From Affinundibacterium nitidum (GTDB lineage: Bacteria > Pseudomonadota > Gammaproteobacteria > Burkholderiales > Burkholderiaceae_D), in NCBI RefSeq assembly GCF_014284155.1, contig NZ_JACOFZ010000004.1, positions 1 to 64,000 of the forward strand: a stretch of DNA of 64,000 nucleotides, read 5' to 3'. The number at the start of each line of letters is the position of its first letter. The stretch's first letter is position 1. The notes under the pieces are model-generated. The model saw only the letters and a list, made by a program, of their open reading frames with translations, was not told the DNA's origin and searched no databases. Shown piece after piece: positions 9,195 to 21,100 of the stretch. The position numbers and the translations under genes were made by a program.

Positions 9195-10478
9195 CTATTT
9201 TTTTAATTCGCTTAGCGCTTCATCGGTGAGTCTGAGTGTGTCATCAATGATATCGTTATTGTGGGCGATCGATACAAATCCGGCTTCAAATGCTGATGGC
9301 GCAAGGTAAACGCCTTGGTCAAGCATCAAATGGAAAAATTGGTTGAACGCTGAATTTTTAGAATTCATCATTTCTGCATAGCTCGTCGGTACCTTGGAAT
9401 TGAAATAAATCCCGAACATCCCTCCAATTGAGTCAGCGCAGAAATCAAGACCGTGCTTCTGTCCAATAGCATTGAATCCATCTGCTAGGCGCTTTGTTTG
9501 TGCCGAGAGGTGAGAATAGAAATCTGGCGCTTGGATCAGTTTCAATGTCGTTAGTCCAGCAGCCACTGCAACGGGATTGCCCGATAAAGTGCCCGCTTGA
9601 TACACTCCGCCGAGAGGGGCTAGGTGTTTCATGATGCTAGCCTTGCCACCAAATGCTGCGACAGGAAGGCCTCCGCCGATAACTTTTCCGAGGGCGGTTA
9701 AGTCTGGGGTGATGTTGTAAATCGATTGCGCTCCTCCAAGTGCTACACGGAAGCCGCACATGACTTCGTCAAATATAAGAATGCTGCCAAAGTCATCGCA
9801 TAAACGACGCATTGTTTCTAAGAACGATGGCGTCGCTTTAATTAAGTTCATATTGCCAGCAACAGGCTCGACAATTACACAGGCAATCTGATCGCCAAAC
9901 TCTTTGAAGGCAGCTTCGAGTTGTTCGCAGTTGTTGTAGTCGAGCACTAAAGTGTGTTTAGTGAAATCTTCTGGGACACCTGCGGATGTGGGGTTGCCAA
10001 AAGTCAGGAGGCCACTGCCGGCCTTCACGAGAAGTGAATCAGCGTGTCCATGGTAGCAACCTTCGAATTTGATTATTTTATCGCGCTTAGTAGCGCCACG
10101 TGCGAGCCTGAGCGCGCTCATTGTCGCCTCTGTACCGCTCGAAACTAATCGAACCTGCTCTATGGAGGGAACGAGCTTGCAGATCTCCTCTGCCATCAAA
10201 ATTTCACCTTCGGTCGGTGCACCAAAACTAAGTCCACGTGCGGCGGCTTCTTGAACGGCTTGAATGACTTCGGGGTGAGCGTGTCCTAAGATTGCTGGGC
10301 CCCAAGAACCTATGTAATCGATGTATTTCTTGTCATCAGCATCCCAAAAGTGTGCACCCTCGGCGCGCTGGATAAAGCGAGGCGTGCCGCCCACTGAGCG
10401 GAAAGCGCGCACCGGAGAGTTAACGCCGCCGGGAGTAGAAAGTTGTGCTCGTTGAAATAGGGTATCGTTATTTGACAT
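9195..10478 (-). CDS. hemL: Glutamate-1-semialdehyde 2,1-aminomutase
   Basis: 427 residues, the normal family length. It is a PLP-dependent class III aminotransferase-fold enzyme that converts glutamate-1-semialdehyde to 5-aminolevulinate, the first dedicated tetrapyrrole precursor in the C5 pathway. Visible family motifs are the N-terminal [12 protein letters not shown], the glycine-rich [10 protein letters not shown] phosphate-binding segment, [10 protein letters not shown] with the pyridine-binding Asp, and [10 protein letters not shown] with the Schiff-base lysine. A second heme-pathway gene (hemH) and a third (hemJ) occur elsewhere in the window. It is divergent from rubredoxin. Confidence 0.97.
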   Translation of the reverse strand: MSNNDTLFQRAQLSTPGGVNSPVRAFRSVGGTPRFIQRAEGAHFWDADDKKYIDYIGSWGPAILGHAHPEVIQAVQEAAARGLSFGAPTEGEILMAEEICKLVPSIEQVRLVSSGTEATMSALRLARGATKRDKIIKFEGCYHGHADSLLVKAGSGLLTFGNPTSAGVPEDFTKHTLVLDYNNCEQLEAAFKEFGDQIACVIVEPVAGNMNLIKATPSFLETMRRLCDDFGSILIFDEVMCGFRVALGGAQSIYNITPDLTALGKVIGGGLPVAAFGGKASIMKHLAPLGGVYQAGTLSGNPVAVAAGLTTLKLIQAPDFYSHLSAQTKRLADGFNAIGQKHGLDFCADSIGGMFGIYFNSKVPTSYAEMMNSKNSAFNQFFHLMLDQGVYLAPSAFEAGFVSIAHNNDIIDDTLRLTDEALSELKK

Positions 10479-10895
10479 AGGAGTGGCTTTGGGTTGTGAA
10501 GTTGTAATTGTAGCGTCTTGTTGTGTTTAGAGTTTTTGCTCAGTTATTGGTGCGAAACCCTATCTTTTTTCAAAGCGGTCAGTTTTATTGTTGGCTTTTT
10601 TTTGAGTGATCTTTACTTTTGTATTGGAAGCGTCGACTGGTAAATCGGCGTTTGGATTAACGAACTGCCATTTTTCGCAAACACCATTTTTGTCAATAAT
10701 TGCTTCATTGGGCCTTGCTTATTCGTAAACTACTCTTCTTTTTTGTGGATGAAATTGGGAAGATTGTTTATCCTTTGCATTGCTGACTGGTTTGTGCTTT
10801 TGCACAGCAAAAAATAAAGTGAAAGCGCAGTTGGAATGCTGTCAGATTTTAACTGATGAACAATCTAAAGTCGTTAACTAAAAGGAATCTGAGGC
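10479..10895. other. 417-bp divergent intergenic region between hemL and rubredoxin
   Basis: AT- and T-rich DNA expected to carry the divergent promoters of hemL (minus) and rubA/pil (plus). Near 10786-10812 there is a hairpin with inner GTGC/GCAC and outer GCT/AGC arms followed by an A run. No open frame with a plausible ribosome binding site was recognised and no RNA gene is evident. Confidence 0.5.
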
Positions 10896-11066
10896 GTGGA
10901 ATATAAAACGTTGATGTGTTTGATTTGTGGATGGATTTACGATGAGGCGCAAGGTATGCCGGAGGACGGCATTCCGGCTGGCACACGTTGGGAAGATGTG
11001 CCTCTAAATTGGTCTTGCCCAGAATGTGGAGCAAGGAAAGACGATTTTGACATGGTACCAGTCTGA
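10896..11066 (+). CDS. rubA: Rubredoxin
   Basis: A 56-residue protein starting at GTG 10896, with AAGGA at 10882-10886 as ribosome binding site. It has the two CxxC pairs of rubredoxin: C8-x-x-C11-G (CLICG) and C41-x-x-C44-G (CPECG), plus the conserved aromatic/acidic features WIYDEAQG, W32 and KDDF. It binds one iron in a Cys4 site and acts as a small cytoplasmic one-electron carrier; the partner cannot be read from the sequence. Rubredoxin next to the pilGHIJ cluster is a usual arrangement in related bacteria. Length is normal for the family. Confidence 0.95.
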   Translation: MEYKTLMCLICGWIYDEAQGMPEDGIPAGTRWEDVPLNWSCPECGARKDDFDMVPV

Positions 11067-11095
11067 TTTCATTGTTGTTATTTTGAAATGAAATC
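11065..11095 (+). terminator. Possible weak hairpin after rubredoxin
   Basis: An AT-rich 9-bp inverted repeat, GATTTCATT (11065-11073, starting within the rubA stop) and AATGAAATC (11087-11095). There is no strong T tract afterwards, so it may be a weak terminator or an mRNA 3' stabiliser before pilG. Confidence 0.3.
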
Positions 11096-11253
11096 TTTGA
11101 AAAGTAGATCAAGGCGAAAGTAAACGCAATTAACTGCTTCAATGGAGAAATTGTTGTTTCATAGTGTAGATTAGAGCAAAAAATTGGTGCAAGCTTGATA
11201 AATTTTGTTACAGTGCAGTGTGGTAATTATTCTTTTCATTCCGAGATAGGCTC

Positions 11254-11655
11254 ATGTCAACGTCAACAGGTAACGAAAATTTGAGGATTATGGTGATCGA
11301 CGATAGTAGTACGATTCGTCGATCGGCTGAAATCTTTCTGGGGCAGGTCGGGTATAAAGTGGTGCTGGCGGAAGACGGTTTTGATGCGTTAGCAAAGATT
11401 AACGACACTCATCCGCATTTGATCTTTTGCGATATTTTGATGCCACGGCTGGACGGCTATCAAACCTGTGCATTGATTAAGAAAAGTGCCAAATTCCGGG
11501 ATACACCTGTGATCATGTTGTCATCAAAAGATGGCTTATTTGACCGCGCTCGGGGGGCAATGGTTGGTTCAGAGGAGTATCTGACCAAGCCATTTACCAA
11601 AGACAGCTTGTTAAAAACAGTTAGAAAGTATACTTCTGCTGTAGCAACTAATTAA
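11254..11655 (+). CDS. pilG: Twitching motility response regulator PilG
   Basis: 133 residues, a single CheY-type receiver domain. Acidic pocket (VIDDSS), phosphoacceptor Asp in IFCDILMPRLDG, the conserved Ser in MLSSKDG and Lys in LTKPFTK are all present. It is the first gene of the chemosensory cluster controlling type IV pilus extension and cAMP/twitching in related bacteria, phosphorylated by ChpA. It is 27 nt from pilH. A family-typical short N-terminal extension precedes the receiver. The upstream 187 nt separates it from rubA and may hold its own promoter. Confidence 0.92.
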   Translation: MSTSTGNENLRIMVIDDSSTIRRSAEIFLGQVGYKVVLAEDGFDALAKINDTHPHLIFCDILMPRLDGYQTCALIKKSAKFRDTPVIMLSSKDGLFDRARGAMVGSEEYLTKPFTKDSLLKTVRKYTSAVATN

Positions 11656-11682
11656 CTTAGTAATATATTTTGAGGTAAGAAA

Positions 11683-12048
11683 ATGGCAATACAAAAAATT
11701 CTCATCGTTGATGACTCTCCGACAGAACGTTATTTTTTGACTGATATCTTGGTCAAAAATGGTTTTTCTGTGTCGACAGCTGAAAATGGTGAAGATGCAT
11801 TGTTAAAGATCAAGGCAGATAAGCCTCAATTGATTTTGATGGACGTCGTTATGCCTGGTCAAAACGGCTTCCAAATTACCCGTGCAATTTCACGTGACCC
11901 TGACACGCAAGATGTTCCGGTCATTATTTGCACAAGTAAAAATCAGGAAACTGATCGTATTTGGGGATTACGCCAAGGAGCGCGTGATTACCTGGTTAAG
12001 CCGATCGACCCACAAGAATTATTGGCGAAAATTGCGGCTTTAGGCTGA
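11683..12048 (+). CDS. pilH: Twitching motility response regulator PilH
   Basis: 121 residues, a stand-alone receiver. It has IVDDSPTERYFL, the phosphoacceptor Asp in LILMDVVMPGQNG, Thr/Ser in ICTSKNQ and Lys in LVKPIDP. The order after pilG and before a CheW-like gene fixes its identity as PilH, the second receiver of the pilus chemosensory system, thought to act as phosphate sink or on PilT-driven retraction. Twelve nucleotides separate it from pilI. Confidence 0.92.
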   Translation: MAIQKILIVDDSPTERYFLTDILVKNGFSVSTAENGEDALLKIKADKPQLILMDVVMPGQNGFQITRAISRDPDTQDVPVIICTSKNQETDRIWGLRQGARDYLVKPIDPQELLAKIAALG

Positions 12049-12060
12049 ATGGTTTGAGTT

Positions 12061-12642
12061 ATGACAGAGAATCTTCGTGAAGAGTCACCCAATGAAATAA
12101 CAGCGCCTAAGTCAAGCGCCGTTGGACGTCGTGCTCGTTTGCGCGACTTTCAAACCCAGCTTATGGAGCGCATGCAAGCGGCGAAAGCTGGTTCACATAC
12201 GCGTGCGAATCAATTGGGTGTTTTGATTGGTAAAGGCCGTTACTTAATTGACCTGAAAGAGGCGGGTGAGATTGTAACGACCGGCAATATGACGAAGGTG
12301 CCCTTAACTAAGGATTGGTATCTTGGTGTTTCGAATGTCCGTGGTAGTTTAACTAGTGTGATCGATTTTTCCCGTTTTGGCGGCGGCGATCCAACTCCCG
12401 TGGATACTTCGAGCCGAGTGTTGGCTTTTGCGAACGCACTGTCATTCAACAGTGGTTTGTTGGTTTCAAAAGTCCTTGGTTTGCGTAATGTAGATCAGAT
12501 GCAATTGATCGATCATGAAGAAAATATTGAGTTGAAACCTTGGCTGTTGAATCGTTTCGTTGATGCGGACGGTAACGAATGGTGGCAGCTCAGTTTAACT
12601 TTGTTGGTTCAAGATCAAAACTTCTTGCATATTGGTTTGTAA
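12061..12642 (+). CDS. pilI: CheW-like adaptor PilI
   Basis: 193 residues with a charged N-terminal segment of ~50 residues (GRRARLRDFQ, ERMQAAKAG) followed by a CheW domain (residues ~55-190: GVLIGKGRYLIDL, TKVPLTKDWYLGVSNVRG, VIDFSRFGG). It should couple the receptor PilJ to the histidine kinase ChpA at the inner membrane. Neighbours pilH and pilJ on the same strand support the call. The long basic N terminus is longer than in chemotaxis CheW proteins but is seen in PilI-type adaptors. Confidence 0.9.
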   Translation: MTENLREESPNEITAPKSSAVGRRARLRDFQTQLMERMQAAKAGSHTRANQLGVLIGKGRYLIDLKEAGEIVTTGNMTKVPLTKDWYLGVSNVRGSLTSVIDFSRFGGGDPTPVDTSSRVLAFANALSFNSGLLVSKVLGLRNVDQMQLIDHEENIELKPWLLNRFVDADGNEWWQLSLTLLVQDQNFLHIGL

Positions 12643-12720
12643 GAGATTTAATAAGTAATTTAAGCACTAATAAGCACAATAGAAAAAGCGTAGCTTTTAA
12701 ATCGTTTAGGAGAGTTAGTA

Positions 12721-15093
12721 ATGGCATTGAATAATCAAACCCAGTCGACAGAGGATCAAGAAGTTCAAGATTTGGACTTTGCGAACAAACCTTCGGAAGT
12801 TGCGATGGAGCCTGTTGCGGATGCCGCTATCCCAGCTGAATTGGCCATTGAAGAGGCGCAAAACGTGCGCATGGTTTCCGACGACGAACAAGCTACTGCT
12901 GAGCCTGAATTGAGTGCTAGCCCTGAGATTCCACTCGAGGATAGTACGATCAATCGAGTCGATGCGACCATTATTGGTGACGCGATCGAAAAGGGCAGAG
13001 ATATTCGCTTGCCTTTGATTGGTCACTTGTCGCTTCAACGCCAAATTCGATATTTGTTGATCGCTATGGGTGCGAGTTTGTTACTCAGTGCGGTGTTCGT
13101 TTGGTTAAATGCTAAACAGTCCGAACTGATCTCTACACAAGCGCAGATTTCTGGTGAGATTTTGATGCACTCCCAGCGTATCGGTAAAGCTGCACCGAAT
13201 GCGATTTACGGTAAGCCAATTGCGTTCCAACAGTTGGAAGAGAGTCAAAAAGCAATTAACTCAAACCTCAACGTGTTGATTAGTGGTGGCGAGTATAACG
13301 GCCGTTCTGTGTCGACGCCAAGTTCTGCATTGGAAACTGTCTTGAAGTCTACAAAAGCCTCTTGGAATAACTCCAACAAGGCTGCGTCAACTATTTTGAA
13401 AACGAAGAAAGAGTTGAATGGCTTCCGCGAAGATTTGGAAAGCATGAACTTGCTGTCTCCAACATTAGCAAGTCTGTCCGATGAAGTACAAGCGCAGAAA
13501 GTGCAAAATGGTGCCTCGCCTCAGGCGATCGTGGCATCCGGTCAGTTAGTCATGTTGACACAACGTCTTGCTCGAAGCGCGGCGGAATTTATGACGACTG
13601 AAGGTATTAATGCTGAGAAAGCTTTCTTGTTGGGTAAAGATGCGAATACTTTCTACGATTTGGTTGAAGGTTTCTTGAACGGTAGTGAGATTTTGAAACT
13701 CCCAGCAACGAAAGAACCAGCAACACGCGCAAAATTGACAGAGTTGCAAAAAGCGTTCGTTGATTACAAAAAGAGCGTAGATAACATTTTGGTGAAATTG
13801 GCAGAGTTTATTGCTGCAAAAGAAGCTGAGCAAACAATCTTTAATGAAAACGAAGTGTTGAAAACAAAAATTTCAGCTCTAGAAAAAACTTACGTAAAAC
13901 AGCAAGATACAACCAACATTTCATTCTGGCTTTTGATGGTTACAGCGGTGATGGCTTTGATCTCTGCTGCTGGTATCGCGGTCGTATTGTTGCAAGACAG
14001 TCGTAATCGTACTAAAGAGGCGAATCAACGTCGTCTCGAGGCCGATGCGCAGATGCAATTGGCGCAAAAACAAGAGGAACAAGCGAACGCACTTAACGAA
14101 CAAAATCAGGCTGCGATTTTGCGACTGATGAATGAGTTGCAGGAAGTTGCGGATGGTGACTTGACTGTACAAGCGACGGTTTCTGAAGATATTACGGGCG
14201 CGATCGCCGACTCCGTTAATTACACGGTGGAAGAGTTGCGTGGACTGGTAGGTCGTGTTACTACGACTGCAGTACAAGTTACGAGTGCGTCATCGCAAGC
14301 GCAAACTATTTCCGATGAGTTGTTGGAAGCGTCTCATCAACAAGCTCGCGAGATCGTCGATGCCGGTAAAGCAATTACCACCATGGCGAACGACATTACC
14401 GAAGTTTCTCGCTCTGCGAATGAATCAGCTGAGGTTGCGCGTCAGTCGGTTGCTGCGGCAGAACAAGGAGCCTTGGCGGTGGAAAACACGATTAAGGGCA
14501 TGAACGAGATTCGCGAACAAATTCAAGAAACTTCTAAACGTATTAAACGTCTCGGTGAATCTTCACAAGAGATTGGTGAGATCACAGAACTGATTTCCGA
14601 TATTACCGAACAGACCAACGTTTTGGCGTTGAATGCGGCGATTCAAGCAGCGTCAGCGGGTGAAGCAGGTCGAGGCTTCTCAGTTGTTGCGGAAGAGGTT
14701 CAGCGACTTGCGGAACGTTCAGCGGAAGCGACTAAGCAGATTGGTGCCTTGGTTCGTACGATTCAAACGGATACTCACGACGCGGTTGCCGCGATGGAAA
14801 AATCAACGCAGGGTGTGGTTGAGGGAGCAAAACTGTCCGATGCGGCGGGTACTGCGTTGTCAGAAATTCGTAGCGTTTCAAACCGTCTCGCGGAACTGAT
14901 TCAAGGTATTTCACTCTCTACTGAACAGCAAGCTACTTCAGCGAACGGTGTTGCTCAAAATATTGAACACATTTTGACGATTACTGAAAAAACCCAGAAC
15001 GGTACTCAACAAACTTCTATGTCCATTAAGGACTTGTCTAAGTTAGCTGAAGAATTGAAAAACTCGGTATCTCGTTTCCGAGTTGCAGCCTGA
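12721..15093 (+). CDS. pilJ: Methyl-accepting chemotaxis protein PilJ
   Basis: 790 residues. AGGAGA lies just upstream of ATG 12721. The order is: a ~105-residue acidic, Ala/Pro/Glu-rich cytoplasmic extension; a first transmembrane helix (~residues 112-130, [15 protein letters not shown]); a periplasmic PilJ-type four-helix sensor; a second helix (~400-425, [18 protein letters not shown]); a HAMP-like region; and an MCP signalling domain with the hairpin tip [18 protein letters not shown] and [18 protein letters not shown]. In related bacteria it senses pilus-surface events and signals through PilI to ChpA. The N-terminal extension makes it about 100 residues longer than Pseudomonas PilJ. Confidence 0.93.
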   Translation: MALNNQTQSTEDQEVQDLDFANKPSEVAMEPVADAAIPAELAIEEAQNVRMVSDDEQATAEPELSASPEIPLEDSTINRVDATIIGDAIEKGRDIRLPLIGHLSLQRQIRYLLIAMGASLLLSAVFVWLNAKQSELISTQAQISGEILMHSQRIGKAAPNAIYGKPIAFQQLEESQKAINSNLNVLISGGEYNGRSVSTPSSALETVLKSTKASWNNSNKAASTILKTKKELNGFREDLESMNLLSPTLASLSDEVQAQKVQNGASPQAIVASGQLVMLTQRLARSAAEFMTTEGINAEKAFLLGKDANTFYDLVEGFLNGSEILKLPATKEPATRAKLTELQKAFVDYKKSVDNILVKLAEFIAAKEAEQTIFNENEVLKTKISALEKTYVKQQDTTNISFWLLMVTAVMALISAAGIAVVLLQDSRNRTKEANQRRLEADAQMQLAQKQEEQANALNEQNQAAILRLMNELQEVADGDLTVQATVSEDITGAIADSVNYTVEELRGLVGRVTTTAVQVTSASSQAQTISDELLEASHQQAREIVDAGKAITTMANDITEVSRSANESAEVARQSVAAAEQGALAVENTIKGMNEIREQIQETSKRIKRLGESSQEIGEITELISDITEQTNVLALNAAIQAASAGEAGRGFSVVAEEVQRLAERSAEATKQIGALVRTIQTDTHDAVAAMEKSTQGVVEGAKLSDAAGTALSEIRSVSNRLAELIQGISLSTEQQATSANGVAQNIEHILTITEKTQNGTQQTSMSIKDLSKLAEELKNSVSRFRVAA

Positions 15094-15186
15094 TAGGAGA
15101 CAACTGGCCATGTCTTTGTGTGGCCAGTACATGACAGCAACGCGAAAAACTTGGTTTTTCGCCTGAAAAGTTTGCGGGGATTAAGA

Positions 15187-18100
15187 ATGACATCAGGTTC
15201 TTCCAAGTCGTCAGAACACGGCCAAGAGCAATTCGATATTGCGCCTTTGTCGTGGGTGATGACGGAGTTAAGAGAGGCACTTAGTAGTGCCGGAAAATTG
15301 CTGAGCGATGCATTGGTACAAGATGCTGAGGCGCAAGCAACATCATTGCTACAAGCAAAAACATATTTACATCAGGCTCACGGCGCATTGCAAATCGTTG
15401 AAGTCGAAGGTGTTGCGATCGTTACCGAGACGGTCGAAGAATTAATTGAACGCATCCAAACGGCTAAACTTGAGTTATCGCCAGCGGTTGTCGCGAAGAT
15501 GACCGAAGCGTTTTATGCAGTGTTACGTTACCTCGAAGATTTATTGACAGGCAATCCACAACAGCCCGTTCGTTTATTTCCAGAATACCGAGCGCTATTA
15601 GAACTTAAGGGCGCAGAGCGTGTTCACCCTGCTGATTTATTTTTTCCTTCTTTATCAGTTCAAGAAAAAATTCCTGAGCTAGCGTTAAGCGCTTCACCAA
15701 AAGATATTAACTATGGCGCAATTCGCTTACGCTTTGAAAAATTATTATTAACTGTCTTGACGAGTAAGAGCCCAGAAGCACAAGCGGATGCGGCCAATCA
15801 GATGGGCGTGTTGATCAAAGAAATTGAACAAGCACAGACCACGTCACAAACTAAAGCATTTTGGTTGGTGATGAGAGCTTTTGCCGAATCGAGCGCGCAA
15901 GTTGATAAACGCGACGAGCGCCACGTAAAGCAAATTTGGGGTCGGATTAACCTCCAAATTCGTCGTTTAGTTGAGGGAAACACGAGCGTCCCAGAACGCT
16001 TATTGCGTGATGCTTTGTTTTTTATCGCACAGGTCAAAGAACCGAGTCCGTTTGTTTCTCAGATTCGTAAGGCTTATCAGTTAGATGATCATGTGCCGCA
16101 TGACTACGACCAAAAACGTTACGGTTTGATTTCACCTCAGGTGCTAGCGACTGCAAAAGAGCAGCTCTCAAATGTGAAGAACCTGTGGGGCCGTATTTCG
16201 AATGGAGATAGTGGCGTCGCTGATAAATTTAAACAAAAGATCAAAGATTTGGTCGCCACGGCTGACACCTTACAGACACCACCACTGGCAAAGTTAGTCA
16301 GAGAGTTAAGTGGAATTGCTGGGCACGCAGTAAAAGCAAAAGATCAAGAACGCATGGGTTTAGAGTTGGCGACCTGCCTATTGTTCATTGAGAATTCCTT
16401 AGATCAAATTACACATTTACCAGCGAATTTTTCTGCTCGTGCAGACGAAATTTCCGCTCGCCTATTGTCAGTCGTTGGTGGTGAAGTTCCTGATAATCAA
16501 GCCAGCTGGATTGGTGAAATCTCAAGAGAAGCGCAACAACGCCAGACCATGGGGGCATTGGTCGGCGAAATGCAATTAAGCTTGAAACAAGCAGAAAAAG
16601 CATTAGACGAGCATTTCCGCGACCCTTCAAACACAACAATTTTGGCTCCAGTCGATGGCATTCTGGCGCAAATTGGTGGTGCCCTCGCGATTCTTGATCA
16701 AGATGAAGCGCTCGCCGCTGTTAATTACACGAGAAGCTTGGTACGCGAATTTGAACGCGGAGTTGAAGGTACTCCAGAGGACCAGGTTGCTGCCTCATTC
16801 AACAAAGTTGCACAAAACGTAGGTGCTCTCTCATTCTTCATCGAGACTTTGCAGAGTCAGCCTGAGTTCGCAAAGAAACGTTTTAGTTTTGATTCGGATT
16901 CTGGGTTGTTTCAAACGAAGTTGCTCGAAAAAGCGCCAGAAAAGGAACTGCTGCCTTCAGTAGAGTTGGAGCAAAGTGAGGCCGTAGCTCACACTGCAGA
17001 GCACGATTTGATCGAACAGCAGAAAGAATCAGAACGCTTGTTAGCGTCATTGGTCGAAGCACCGCAAGACTCCAATTTACAGGCTCAGTTAAAAGATTCA
17101 CTAGATCATGAGCGTTCATTTGCCGCACTGCTTGATGATACAGAGGCAAGTGCTCGCGCAAAATCTGCAATTGATCTTCTCAATACGAAGGACTTTACAC
17201 AAGCAACTGAAGCATTAGGTGAAATTGTTTCAGCAGCCTCACATGTTGAAGCCGTTCCACAGGTGCAGGCGCCACAAGAGATTCCTGAGACAGAAGCAGA
17301 GATCGACGCTGAACTTCTCGAAATTTTCTTGATGGAAGCCGACGAAGTGCTTGGTGCAGTTGGAGAGAACATTCCTCTATCCCGCCATGAACCAAGTAAT
17401 CAAGAATTCTTGATTCGCCTACGCCGCTCGTTCCATACGCTAAAAGGTAGCGGTCGTATGGTTGGATTGAATGTGTTTGGTGAGGGCGCTTGGAATATTG
17501 AGCAAGTCATGAATCTGTGGCTAGCGGAATCCCGAGCGGGAACTGAAGCGCTCTACCAGTTGCTTGAATATGCAGCAAAAGAGATGTTCGATTGGGTTGA
17601 AGAACTCAAAAATAAAGGAAGCTCATCTCGCAATTCAGATTTGATCATCGCAGCAGCATTACGGGTCAAAGATGGCGGTGACTTTAGTCTTGATACGGTT
17701 GCAAATGCACCGACGAACGAGGTTTCAAACGATGGGTTAGTTGAGTCCTTGGTCGCACCAAGTATGGAAGCGATTGAGGTTGTCGAACCGGTGGTAGAGA
17801 CAGAGTTAGCAGCGCCACTCAGTTTTGATACGAATATTGTCGAAATCTCTGAACCATTGGCAGAGCCTGCTATTGAAGAAGTCATTGAAGCATTACCAGC
17901 GTTTGATCTGGCTGAAGAAGTTGATTTTGCGGCGGAAGAAGCTACAGTTCCCTCTTCAACAGAAGCAGCCTTTATTGAACCTGTTGTGATCGACACTCCA
18001 GTAGATCTGGAGTTGGAGCCCGAGATCATCGTTGCTGAAAGTGTGTCGATTGATACGAATGAAGAGTTGCCGATGTTAGCCGATGTGATCGGTGAGATTG

Positions 18101-21100
18101 CTGGTGAGTCCGAACCTGCAGTAACTGCTGTACATGTGTTAGAGCCTGTATCGGAATCAGTGGAAGAGTTGTCTGCTTCGTTGGAACAAATGGCAGTTGA
18201 CGCTGGCGCGATCGCAAGTATCGAGGGAGCATCTCTCAGCGAGGCAACCGAACCAACAAGTGAAGTTGTTGAAACTGCTCTGGAGAATACGCAAGATCTG
18301 GTCATTGAGCCAGTTGCTGAAGCGGCAGTTCCAGTTAAGACTGCACAAATCATTGAGTTCCCTGATTTTTCCATGCCAGTGCCGGCCGAGTCCGACAATA
18401 CCAAGCGTATTGGTGAGATCGAAATTAGCCTGCCTTTGCATACCATTTACATGGCGGAAACCGATGAAATTGTACGTTTCTTAGCGCAAGATTTCGCTGA
18501 ATGGCGACACGAGGCAACTCGTCCTGTTTCCCGTCATGCCGTTCATGCCTCGCATTCTTTGGCGGGAAGTTCGGCGACAGTTGGTTTATACGCTGCCCAA
18601 GAGTTGGCGCATAGTCTGGAAAATGTGTTGCAACGCTTGGAGCGTCATCCAGTAGTCTTAGAAGATTCTGAATTTGATCTGCTCGATCATGTTGTCGACT
18701 GCGTCAAGGCAATGTTGCAGAAGTTCGCACTGTCGGAAATGGCAGAACGTGTTCCAAACGAGAACCAGAAGTTAGGCGAATTGTTGGAAGCAGTGATTGC
18801 ACGCTCCAATGTCGGTAACGATGAAGAATACATTACCTCGACTAATGAGCGTCTCGACCACATCATGCTTGACGGTGATTCGGACAATGACGCAGCTGGC
18901 GAGCAAGTGGACCTTGTGGCGGACGACATCAGCGATGAAGTGTCAATTGACACTGAAGTTTTGGCCGCCCCAATCGAGATTCACGAAGAGGACACAACTG
19001 AAGTTGATGCCGCAGCGGCAGAGATTTTGGCGATGGCGAATGAATCCGAGACCCCAATTGCAGCAGCTGTCGAAGTTGATCTAGCACCTGCTTCAATCCA
19101 GCTCGAAGTCGCTCCTGTGGTTGAAGCAGCGCCAGAAATCGAAGTTGCGGATGAACCTGCGCTTTCATCAACAGCTGTTGAGTTACAAGTGGATTCTGAG
19201 GACGACCGCGTTACAACTGGTATCGAACTCAAAGTCAGCGATGAGATCGACCATGATTTATTGCCAGTCTTCATCGAAGAGGGTAACGATCTGTTGCCAA
19301 TGATCGGTCAATTATTACGCTCGTGGCAGCAAAGTCCTGAAGATAATGCAATTCCACAGTCTATCTTGCGCTTGATGCATACCGTTAAGGGTAGTGCACG
19401 TATGGCAGGTGCGATGCAGTTAGGACAGCATACTCACGATATGGAAACCCGTATCGAAAACTTGATGCATACAGGTAGTACGATTCGCCAACCATTGCTT
19501 GAAGACTTGTTGTCGCGTCATGACTATGCAATGCATTTGTTCGATCGCTTGCAAAATCCTGGTATCGTAGAAGAGGTGGTCGCAGCGCCTGCGGAACTGA
19601 CGGTTGAGCAAGAGATTAATCAGTTCCAAGAAGAGATGCATGCTGCTGCATTGGCTGAAGCAGAAGCGAAACTGAAAGCCGCCGAGGCTGAGTTGGCTGC
19701 AATGGCAGCGGCTGCGCCTGTCCCTGATACATTAGCACCAGCTGCAACAGAGGCCGCTGCGCCAGCAGAACCTGAGTCCAAGTTGGTCGAGGTCAAGGCA
19801 GTTGTCCCGGCGTCTACTGCGCCACGTGTATTGCGTCAAGCTGCTCCACAAGTTGTGGCTCCCGCAAGTGCCGCACCTGTGCCTTTGGTTCGTGTTCGCG
19901 CTGATATTCTTGACCGCTTGGTCAACCAGGCTGGTGAAGTTTCTATCTCACGTTCTAAACTTGAGAATGAAGTCGACACACTTAAATCTTCTTTGGCTGA
20001 ATTGACAGAAAACGTGAGCCGTTTGCGTGATCAGTTGCGTGAAGTTGAGATTCAAGCTGAAACGCAAATTTCTTCTCGTATGGCATTGTCTGGCGATCGT
20101 GAATTCGATCCGCTTGAGTTCGACCGATTCACGCGTCTGCAAGAATTGACACGTATGATGGCCGAGAGCGTCAACGACGTTGCGACAGTTCAATCGGCAT
20201 TGAATCGTACGATTGAGGGCGCAACGACTGACTTGAACTCACAAGCGCGTCTGACTCGTGAATTGCAACAAGACTTGATGCGCGTTCGTATGATTCCGTT
20301 CTCTAGCGTGTCTGAACGTTTGTATCGTATTGCACGTCAGACAGCGAAAGAGATGGATAAGCGCGTCAACCTTGATATCCGCGGTACGTCTGTTGAGATT
20401 GACCGTAGTGTTTTGGAAAAAATGGTTGGTCCGTTCGAACACATGCTGCGTAACGCGATTGTGCATGGTATCGAAAGCCGTCAAGATCGTATTAATCGTG
20501 GTAAGAACGAAGTCGGTGAGTTGTTGATTGAGATTCGTCAAGAGGGTAATGAAGTTGTTATTCACTTCACCGATGATGGTCAAGGCTTGAATCTCGGCCG
20601 TATCCGTGAAAAAGCGAAGACAGTTGGTTTGTTGACAGATGAAAGTTTCATGACTGAAGGTGAAGTCGTGAATCTGATTTTCGAGCCAGGCTTCTCAACT
20701 GCGAGCGAAGTCACCGAATTGGCAGGTCGTGGCGTGGGGATGGACGTGGTACGTTCAGAAGCGGCTTCGCTCGGCGGTCGCGTAGCGGTAAGTTCTGTTG
20801 AAGGACAGGGCGCCCACTTTACAATCAACTTACCATTGACTTTGGCGGTGACGCAGGTCGTTATCTTGAATGCCGGTGGCAAGACTTTTGCTGTGCCTTC
20901 TGTGTTGGTTGAACAAGTGCAGCAGCTCAAATCGGCAGCTTTGGCGACAGCCTACAATGATGGTGCGATTATGTGGCAAGGTGCGCGAGTACCTTTGCAC
21001 TATTTGCCAAGTATGCTCGGTGAACGTAATGCGACACCAGATACGCAACAATACACACCAATTCTGATCATGAAGAGCGACAAAGAACGCGTCGCGATTC

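Noticed and set aside
12012-12060. Possible additional small gene between pilH and pilI
   Set aside because: Only 12 nt separate the two genes; there is no room.
17553-18446. A 297-residue minus-strand open frame inside chpA
   Set aside because: Ser/Thr/Ala low-complexity translation opposite the Glu/Ala/Val-rich linkers of ChpA; an effect of the codon pattern, with no recognisable domain.
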